Below, in pieces: positions 56,137 through 64,000 of a DNA stretch of 64,000 nucleotides. Each line of letters starts with the position of its first letter. Position 1 is the first letter of the stretch. The position numbers and the translations under genes are program-made. Below the pieces are notes generated by a model. It ran no database searches, was not told the origin of the DNA, and was given only the letters and a program-made list of their open reading frames with translations. Origin of the DNA: Nemophila menziesii (lineage: Eukaryota > Streptophyta > Magnoliopsida > Boraginales > Hydrophyllaceae); the NCBI GenBank assembly GCA_029959085.1, contig JARWIR010000002.1:45504233-45568232 (forward strand), given 5' to 3'.

Positions 56137-57023
56137 AATGTCGTTGGTAACTCCGATTAGTTCACGGAAAAATACAAACTTGTCTCTTTTAAAACATTCA
56201 ATCATTTCTTTGTTATTCCCGGTGAATACCAAATCATCAACATAAAGTGAAGCGATAAGAATCACAGTAGTACCTTGTGTCTTCACATATAATGTTGTCT
56301 CACTCTTACTCCTTTGAAAACCTGTTTTGAGTAAATATGAAGTAATCTCGCTATACCATGATCGGGGTGCTTGTTATAACCCGTATAACGCATTTTTAAA
56401 TTTGTACACTTTGTTTTCTTCTCCTTTGATAAAAAATCTTCGTGGTTGCTCAACATAAACATCTTCTTCTAATTTACCATTCAAAAATGCTGATTTTATG
56501 TCAAGTTGATATAAGAACCAACCTTTTTGATCAACCAATGCAATGAGTACCCGAATCGAGCTACCGGTGCAAAAGTTTCCTGAAAATCAATTCCGGGTTG
56601 TTCTGAATACCCTTTTGCTACAAGTTTCGCTTTGTTTCTTTAAACCGAACCCTCAGGATTAAGCTTTGTTTTGAAAATCCATTTCACACTAATGACATCC
56701 TTTTCTTGAGGTATTTTCACCAAATCCCAAGTTTCATTTTTATGAAACACTTGAATTTCTTCTTGCATAGCTTTCTTCCATGCTTCCTCAAAGCTTTCTG
56801 GTTCAGTAACGCAATAATTGCAACTAGCATAAATTTCATCCAAACTTTTCTTTTTCCTTGGAGTTGAACTTGGAGATGAAGAATTTGAATTTGATGTGAA
56901 AGATTGAGGGCTTGAAGTAAAAGGATCCTCTTCTGGAATCTCGTCTTCAACCTCGCAATCGTTCTTATCATTAAGAGAATTAGCAACCATTTGGACTTTC
57001 TTTTCTTTCCAATCATAAGACAT
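56137..57023 (-). pseudogene. Copia reverse transcriptase, truncated
   Basis: Reads SFEEAWKKAMQEEIQVFHKN, ETWDLVKIPQEKDVISVKWI, then KPR-stop, SAFLNGKLEEDVYVEQP-like, ALYGLQQAPRSWYSEI-like and the catalytic SLYVDDLVFTGN near 56250. Fewer than 40 codons follow before the polypurine tract. The RT thumb and the whole RNase H are missing, so the element is a deletion derivative. Confidence 0.82.
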
Positions 57024-57055
57024 ATTCTCATTAAATAAGACATCATGTGAAATAA

Positions 57056-58609
57056 TTATTTATTTTTCTGCAAACTATATAGTCTATAGCCTTTTGATTT
57101 TGTGTTATAACCTATAAATATGCATTTTTCACTTACTTCATCGAGCTTGTGCCTCGTCTCTTTTGGAATATAAGCATAGAAAAAATACTTCCAAAAACCT
57201 TCAAGTGAATTAAAGATGGTTTTCTTCCGCTCCAGGCTTCGAGTGGAGTCTTGTTCTCTAAAGCTTTTATTGGACATCTATTTAGAAAATATATTGATGT
57301 ACACATAGCTTCGCCCCAAAAGGATTTGTGCAATCCCTTCTCATAAAGCATCGATTTCACCATCTCCTCAATGCTTCTATTCTTTCTTTCAGAGACTACA
57401 TTTTGTTGCGGAGTGTAGCTAACTATAAGTTGTCTGTCCAACCCAATATCTTCACAAAACTTGTTAAATTCATTTGAGTTGTATTCACCTCCTCTGTCAC
57501 TTCTTAAGACTTTTATAGGAAATTCACGATGCCTTTCAACGTACATGTGAAACTTCTTAAAATTAGAGAAGACTTCAGATTTTTGTTTCATGAAATAAAC
57601 CCAAGTCATTCTCGTGAAGTCATCAATGAAAATCAAAAAAATACTTGTTACCAGCATGAGTTGGAGTCGACATTGGTCCGTATACGTAGGTGTGTACAAG
57701 CTCTAGGGGTGTTTTAGCTCTCCATTCTTTGTCTTTTGGAAATGACTCTCGGTGTTATTTCCCAAGTGCACATCCTTCGCAAGTTTCTTGAATTTATTTG
57801 ATAGATGGTAGTCATAACTATATCATTTTCTTTCAAAATATTTATACTTTGAAAATTCAAATGGCCAAGCCTTCGATGCCTAAAACCAAGACTCGTTAAC
57901 AATATCCATTTTCAAAACAATATTACTCGGGTAATGGAATAATATAGGAAAACTACGATTTTTCTCCATTTTAATTTTTGCAACAACTTGATTGTTATTG
58001 TCAACAAATTTACATGATTTGTATCCAAATTCAAGTGAATACCCATGTTCAACCAGTTGTCCAAGACTCAAAAATTTTTATTCCAAATTCGAGACAAGTA
58101 AAACATTATGAATGTACCTTTTTTATTTCTTCGTCTCTACAACAATAGTTCCTTTTTCTTTCGCTTGAACTAATGCGCCATTTCCCATCTTCACTTGAGA
58201 TTTTGTGGTTGAATCAAGTTCCACAAAAATATTTTCATCTCTAGTCATGTGATTGTTACATCCATTATCAACGAACCAAATTTGATTCTTGTGTTCAGTT
58301 GTCATGTGATTAGCATAAAATATTGCTTCATAATCTTGCTCCTTGGTAAAGTTGGATTGTTGATCATTTTTTAATTGACAATATTTTTGAATGTGTCCAA
58401 AATTTTTACAATAATGACATTGTGGTTTTTCTTTAAACCAACAATCTTTATCAACGTGACTGGTTCTTTTGCGAATTCCACACTTTTGTTGATTTTATTC
58501 AGTGGACTTAAAATTTGAATGTCTATCAAAATTGGTTCTTCCCCTACCTCTTCCTCTTTCAGATTTGTTGCCTCGATGTGACTCACCATTATTTCGATCA
58601 CCACCAATG
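57056..58609 (-). pseudogene. Copia zinc knuckle, protease and integrase, broken
   Basis: Protease near 58270: IWFVDNGCNNHMTRDENIF, with DNG where the family has DSG. Then the pre-integrase block (HRRLGHLNFQSINIL), the integrase core (FIDDFTRMTWVYFMKQKSEV, VLRSDRGGEYNSNEF, SYTPQQNVVSERKNRSI with the DDE residues in place) and the downstream KVFGS-type end (SEKCIFIGYNTKSKGYRLYS). Several frameshifts and stops lie between blocks (for example at 57714 and 58123). Confidence 0.85.
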
Positions 58610-59330
58610 TTATGGTTTTTTTGGAACACTGAGCTTAGATTGAAAGACACTTTCAACAGATTTTTCAAAACGCCTATTCAATCTTAACTCGAAAGTTTTG
58701 ATCGAACCCATAAGCTCCTCCAAACTCAGATTTGAAATGTCTTGTGTCTGTTCAACTACGACAACAATCAAATCGAATTTTTCAAGCAAACTAATGATAA
58801 CTTTCTTTATAATTCTTTGATCGCTCATCTCTTCCCCAAGAAATTTCATTTGATTTACAATATCCACAACTTTTGATGAGTAGTCTTTTAAGCTCTCTTC
58901 ATTTATCATTTTTATATTTTCGAAATCTCTTCGCAAGGATTGAAGTTTCACAGTTTTCGTTTTTCGTTACCTCGATATTCTTTTTCAAGAATTTCCCATG
59001 CCTCATTGCAGTTGTAGCGTTGATAATTCTTGGAAAGATAACTTCACTAACTCCTTGTTGAATAATATTAAGTGCCTTTGCATCTTTCTTTCGATGTTCC
59101 TTCAATTGTTTCTTTTGCTCATTTGATAAGGTTAAGATATCTTTCGGGTCGTCGTAGCCGTTTTCAATGTACTCCCATAAGTCATATGAGATGAATATTA
59201 TACTAATTTTCATATACCAAAATCATAACTCTCTCCATTAAAGAGAGAAAATGAAGGTTGTAAACTTCGTGATGCTTGATTTGCCATTGTTCAAAGTTTC
59301 TTTTTATTTTCTTTTTTACGCCCAAATTGT
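58610..59330 (-). pseudogene. Copia gag, broken
   Basis: The start is at about 59290 (FEQWQIKHHEVYNL-like), then LWEYIENGYDDPKDILTLSN and KKDAKALNIIQQGVSEVIFP, a frameshift, then MKLQSLRRDFENIKMINEES, DYSSKVVDIVNQMKFLGEEM and SLEELMGSIKTFELRLNRR. This is the UBN2-type gag of plant copia elements. A Cys/His knuckle follows in decayed form at 58371-58607. Confidence 0.82.
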
Positions 59331-61007
59331 ATGAACAACTTGGCTCCGATACCACTTTGTTGGAAATAATATATAGAAATTTAAGTATGAAAAAGAGACA
59401 GATATGAATATGAATAAGGCTACTTCTAGTTTGAGTAGACACTTATATTTTTCTTGTTTGAATGATGAATCAAGTTCTCTACATGATGGCTCTTATATAG
59501 GCCACTTGAGATACTTGAAGAGACAATTACAGAAACAATGAATGTAAACTCTTTAGAGATACAATTGATAGACTCTAAGAGACTTCTATAGATTCACTGG
59601 ATATAAACTAAGAGATAAAAAGAATGAACTCAACGAGTCTTATCTATATTCAATGTATTCAAAGATATTAATTTTAACAGTAATCTCATCTTCTTTCACA
59701 TTTAAACCACTTCCGATTTCTCTTCAACAGTTATACTTTCCTTTACATCACTCCTGACCCATTCAACTCTTGTCTATTTACCCACAAGACTTCAAATGAT
59801 GTTTCCATGTCTCGGACAAATGACCCTTCGGGTAGAACATGCCCACATCTGATGCAGCATACACTCTCTTTGCTCCGTGCTTTGATCCGCCGTGACCAAA
59901 TTTAATGTTGACACTTCTCCATTTCAGAGCTTGCCCGATGCATAAAGCGATGTAATTACCGTGTGATCAGTAAAGACTTTTACTAGTTTGGCGGCAACTT
60001 TGTGTGACTTGGTAATTATGGAAACGCCGCTTGTGTCACGAGTCTATTAGCAAGTTGGAGTTCTTGTGTAATTTCCAGCATCCCTAAAAATCATAATTGA
60101 CAAACTTCATAAAAATAAAAAATAGAGGCTCAAGGCTCAAGTATGTATGGAAAAAAATTCTATTGCACCATTGGTCCCTAACTTTTGTGAAATAACAAAA
60201 TAGGCATTGTGTCAAATATTATGGAGGCATAACACAATGTTAACGAACATAGGGATTCATTTTAAAACACAGGTAGATTTGGCTACTTTCGCACTGCACA
60301 GAGACCTATGTTGAAATTGAATCTAATTTAGAGCAACACATGGACGCATATCATATGGACCAATGCTTACTATTAATTGTAATATTATAGGGAAATATAT
60401 TCTATTGTTAAAACACGGGTTATATTTGTTTAGTTTTGCATAACACAAGGACCAATGTTGCAATTTACTCTGATTGTTTCATTTAACTAATTTTGCTTAA
60501 CAAGGACTAACGCGTATCATTGCACTAACTAGTAAGGTCTAACTCCAGGCTTTCAATTAATCTAATAAAAAAGTTTGATTCTGTGCAATACTTAGTGAAC
60601 TTCACTTACCTGACTCGGTTAGTAGACTCCGCAGAGCCAAGAGTAAAGACTCGCAGTAAACTCCTTGGGGCTTATTTAGAGAAATAACCCATTGGTCTTT
60701 GAATAACACAATCTTTTTTACATAGAGAGGAGAGTAAATAATTTTCATGACACCTCGATGTCTTTGGGAATTTTTTACAGTTTTGGAAAAAATTTAATGG
60801 GATTGTATTCACATTTTGATAAAGGTTAATGGTGAATAAAGGTATGGACTAGTCATAACAAACCAATCAGTTTCAATTTTTTGAGGAAAACTATCAACAA
60901 ATAATGGGAATTAAAAGAACCTATTACTACTGAGAAATTTGGATTTAACTCGTGTTTGATAGTGTGCACAAACAAAGAGGACTACGAGCTTATTCTAAAT
61001 AAACAAC

Positions 61008-62569
61008 TGGTGGTCCTTTGTGTGTTCTAAAATAATAACAAAAGCAAATAAGGACAAGAGAACCACAACTGCAAGTGTACAGTTGTCCCAAGTAATATAT
61101 GTGATAAACAGATTCGTTCGCAGGGACGGAATGGTTGACTCTAATGCTTATCAATTAATGAATAATTGCACTTTGAATGTAAATAAAAGATTTGATAAAT
61201 GGTTTTCTAATTCCTAAGATAATTAAAGACTAGGTAAAAATGCAAATAATGGAACTAGACGCAAATATGAGCAGACAGTACTTGAGAGACGCAAGGATTT
61301 CTCCTAACTCAATTTCATTCCATATGTTGTTTAAGGGACAAATCGGTCAAATTAACATAGGTCGGGATTCGGGAATCTTCGTACCCCCGTCAGGGTGGAC
61401 TACGAAGCTATTCTAGGGTGTCACAAACCCCGTCAGGGTGATTATGATCCACCTTCGAATGATTAAGCTAAAAATACCCAATAGGCCATAAGATTAATTA
61501 CGCTCGTCAGAGTCAAATAATTTCTATCCTATATTCTGTAATTAATTCTGTATCTAAACCCCCCGTCAAGATGATCCACACGCCACTATGTGGAATAGCT
61601 TAGATACTAATACCTGTTATTAATTAGCTACTTTAAGAACAGTAAATAAATACAAATTACAGAAACATGTAAAAGACCCAATTTGAATTAAATTACTGAA
61701 ATCCCAAATCCAATCATATGAAATAAAACAAAGTAGGGATTAACCCATTATGCGTTCCCAAGTATTAAATGAATTTAGCTCATAATTAACGGAAAGACAG
61801 AAACTAAAGACATAATTGGGTTCATAATGTTTTACAGAATAAAATAGAAGAACCTAATTACGGAGTTGATTCGGCTGCGAAGTGGAGATATAGACAGTCT
61901 CCAGCTCTGGGCTTCTTCTTTTCCTTGCTTCTGCTTCTTCGCCGGACACTCTCTTCTAAGGATGATTTGAATTGAAGAATAAAATGAGAGGTGAGAAATA
62001 CTGAGGTCAAAAGCTCCTTTTATAAGGTTTAAAATCGGATTAGGGCTTTTACTTAAGGATTAAGTAAAAATTAGAAAAGCCCAAATCCACTAATTAAGCC
62101 CAAATCCCGTAACTGCTGATACACCTTCACTAAAACAGCTTTTCCCGCTTCGTTATGACTCCGATTGATCTCATTCCAGTTGCTAAAGTTCCGTAACTCG
62201 ATAAGGAACATAATCTCTTCAAAGGTCAGCGGCTAAATCATCTCTTAAGCACCTCGAAATCAGCAATCTATGGCCTGGAAAATAGGTTTTCAGCTCTAAA
62301 AATAATATCTTTGGGATTTATCTTCAAGTCTTGACTCCATATCATGATCTTTGACTTTCTCCTCGGATACCTCTTCTAGCTAACATCTAAAACCTGTAAA
62401 CTTTACACTAAAAATACCAATATTACGCGCAAAAGCTTAATAAATTAAAAATGCTAGAAATAAAAGAGGAAAATCGGATTATTGCATATTTAGTCCAAAA
62501 GTCTATCAAATAAACACCAAAAATGATATCATCTAAGGGTCGAAAATACGAACAATTAAGGAGACATCA
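61008..62569 (-). mobile_element. Solo LTR of the Athila family
   Basis: 1562 bp with target duplication ACAAC at 61003-61007 and 62570-62574. It is more diverged than the other copies (for example TGATATCATCT where the terminal palindrome has GATGTCTCCT), so it is an older insertion. Confidence 0.93.
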
Positions 62570-62639
62570 ACAACCATGAAACTTAGCTGGTAAGCATGCG
62601 TTAGTACAAGAATGGAATTCAAACTCTTAAAATAATAGC

Positions 62640-63990
62640 AATTTAAAACACTATTTTGGATACAAATCCATGGTTTACCTGGGGATTTCAATTCTGAGGA
62701 CAATGTTAACTCTATTCCTAGTCGCTATACTAAGGTACTCGAAATTCAACTACCTCGTGTTGAATCTTTCAAATAAATCAATTACATAAAAGCTCGTGTT
62801 GAGTGGGACCTCGGTCAACTGTTAAGTGCGGTGTATTCCTTCCATATCAATGCATTTTGAAGCTTAACTGGGATGCTCAAATATGATAAATTGGGTGAAT
62901 TTTGTTTTTCTTGTGGCTTAATAGAATACACAGAGGATGAATGTAAAAAAAAGCTTAAAAGACGCTAGGAAAATGCGTGCACGGAACTGAACGTGAATTT
63001 GGTAAGATCTCATCGACGTTGACACCATTTGTGTTCACAACTATAGTATCGAGAAGGACTACAGTAAGGAAGAAAAAACAAACAGAAAAAACAAAAATGG
63101 GTACGAGGTAAAGGACATGACCAAGGTAGTTGGAGAGCAGGCGGATTTCAAAGAGTAATGCTATATATACCCCTTCATCTCTTCATCTCTTCACCTCTTA
63201 TATAGAGTCTATGTTTCATTAAATAAAAAAAGAGAGAAAAAAGTTATTTAAAAAAAAGAAACATTATGATTGGTTTTTAAAATCTCTACATAAATTCCAC
63301 ATAAAAATTAAAAAGTGAAAAGGTGATATACAGTATTACTCGATTTGGAAACCAATAATGATCCTAATAAAAATGTTTTTGGTAAATTTCTGAAGATAAA
63401 TGAAAATGCTGAGGTGGAATGTCTTTCTCCTAATCACATTTGGTCTGGCTCTAAAACCTGTTAAACAGTTGAGGCGCTTGACGTGTCCTTTGGGTCAATA
63501 AAAAAAGAAGACCTTGAGGAAGCCTTGTCAGTAGAAAATAAAAGTGTCGTGCATATTAATTGACTTAAACCCATTTCTACTCCTAATTTTTCCTTTGCCC
63601 CCAAAATAATCTCAGAAAAAATCCCTAACCCAAAACCCACTCCGATAAATGAAACAACACTACTCAATCAGAGAATATACACCACTAATGAAACTATGGA
63701 GATGGTTATCGAGGATGGTAAGAATACAGGTAATGATAAGCTAAGAGATCTTAATCGTTCTAAGAGGCAATCACAGCATGTGGTCCTTGCTGAAAAATAA
63801 ATGAGTGATGTGATATGGAGATCTAGATGGACTCAGTCGATATATAAATGCAATCTTGAGATACCAATTGAACATGAGTCGGAGGATAAGACAAAATAGG
63901 ATGTTATGGTTACTACAAAAGGGTTTTGCGGGGTTGAACCAGATCAACCCCAAAGGGTTCAATCATACAACTCAGATGGAACTGTCAACA
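62640..63990 (+). pseudogene. LINE ORF1 (gag-like) fragment with zinc knuckle
   Basis: Readable pieces on the plus strand: KVLEIQLPRVESFK, stop, INYIKARVEWDLGQLLSAVY (DUF4283-type tail of plant L1 ORF1), then KYDKLGEFCFSCGLIEYTED-ECKKK, matching the CX2CX4HX4C knuckle but with Glu-Tyr where the His-containing part should be (a lost His). After a MITE (63153-63341), FGKFLKINENAEVECLSPN and a Ser/Pro/Asn-rich tail follow with several stops (63463, 63799, 63898). It continues to the window edge. It is a dead fragment. Confidence 0.7.
63153..63341. mobile_element. MITE inside the LINE ORF1 relic
   Basis: 189 bp with inverted ends GAGTAATGCTATATATACCC and, on the complement of the right end, GAGTAATACTGTATATCACC. 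It holds AT-rich interior sequence and a (TTCATCTC)n run. It separates two readable parts of ORF1. The target duplication is not clear. Confidence 0.6.
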
Positions 63991-64000
63991 CCTTGGCAAC

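Larger units (their letters stand above)
55805..59679 (-). mobile_element. Ty1/copia retrotransposon, internally deleted
   Basis: LTRs 55805-56127 (323 bp) and 59358-59679 (322 bp), both TGTTGGAAATAATAT...TTTTAACA, with flanks ATAAT (55800) and GTAAT (59680), an imperfect 5 bp duplication. The primer site TGGTATCGGAGCCA (59354 to 59341) matches the 3' end of initiator tRNA-Met with one mismatch. The polypurine tract AAGAGGGAG abuts the 3' LTR (56136-56128). Gag, protease, integrase and part of RT are present as broken frames. Confidence 0.92.
55576..60870 (-). pseudogene. RNA pseudouridine synthase pseudogene, copy E
   Basis: C-terminal block 55804-55576 and catalytic block about 60085-59685, split by a copia insertion. 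The interrupted phrase is TTACCATAAT / GTAATCTCATC, continuous in copies C and D. 60120-60500 is a short version of the intron minisatellite, and 60520-60870 holds exon 1 remnants (GACTCGGTTAGTAGACTCCG and the CCATTGGTCTTTGAATAACA blocks of copy A). All three gene parts are here in order, but with frameshifts throughout, so it is not functional. Confidence 0.72.

Overview
The window reads as plant (probably dicot) nuclear DNA from a repeat-dense, heterochromatin-like region. It is AT-rich and has almost no intact host genes. What it contains are plant transposon families: Athila-lineage Ty3/gypsy elements primed by tRNA-Asp, a Mutator-like element (MULE) carrying both a MURA transposase and a ULP1-type peptidase gene, a Ty1/copia element primed by initiator tRNA-Met, hAT, LINE and MITE pieces, and decayed copies of two plant host genes (a class IV HD-ZIP homeobox gene and an RluA-type RNA pseudouridine synthase). 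The species cannot be named from sequence alone.

Layout. 1-3655: a LINE reverse transcriptase remnant, then an HD-ZIP IV homeodomain pseudogene set between two copies of a ~200 bp direct repeat. 3660-9238: pseudouridine synthase pseudogene copy A, AT-rich spacer, and a CACTA-like subterminal repeat patch. 9244-24234 (minus strand): a composite Athila element with a perfect GACGC target duplication. Its outer LTRs enclose a truncated gag, a truncated second LTR, and then a near-complete gag-pol-ORF3 unit. 24345-28102: minisatellites, pseudouridine synthase copies B0 and B1, and a tRNA-Val-like relic. 28103-47836: a KAONASHI-type MULE that has received a solo LTR (28244-29809, TSD CTTTC) and a young Athila derivative (35185-44056, TSD AGTAT). 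47846-60870: a tandemly duplicated continuation of the pseudouridine synthase region (copies C, D, E), interrupted by a solo LTR, a hAT element with a nested MITE, and a copia element. 61008-62569: another solo LTR (TSD ACAAC). 62640-64000: a LINE ORF1 relic holding a MITE.

How the parts relate. The two long Athila units are one lineage. The minus-strand unit has all domains but carries at least two nonsense codons and one frameshift in gag-pol. The plus-strand unit has LTRs with only about six differences and one open 936-codon gag-protease frame fused to an integrase tail, but it lacks reverse transcriptase, RNase H and the integrase core. It therefore looks like a recently mobile non-autonomous derivative that needs enzymes in trans. 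Both units keep a four-unit array of GC-rich perfect or near-perfect hairpins between pol and ORF3, with different hairpin sequences but homologous spacers, plus three internal polypurine tracts. In the MULE, an apparently intact two-exon transposase (713 codons) converges on a six-exon ULP1-like gene with several stops. Introns and spacers of the MULE are filled with an A/T-rich repeat centred on the palindrome GAGTACTC.

All similarity calls come from reading translated motifs and comparing stretches within the window by eye. No database search was run, and repeat boundaries without a TSD or splice site are approximate.
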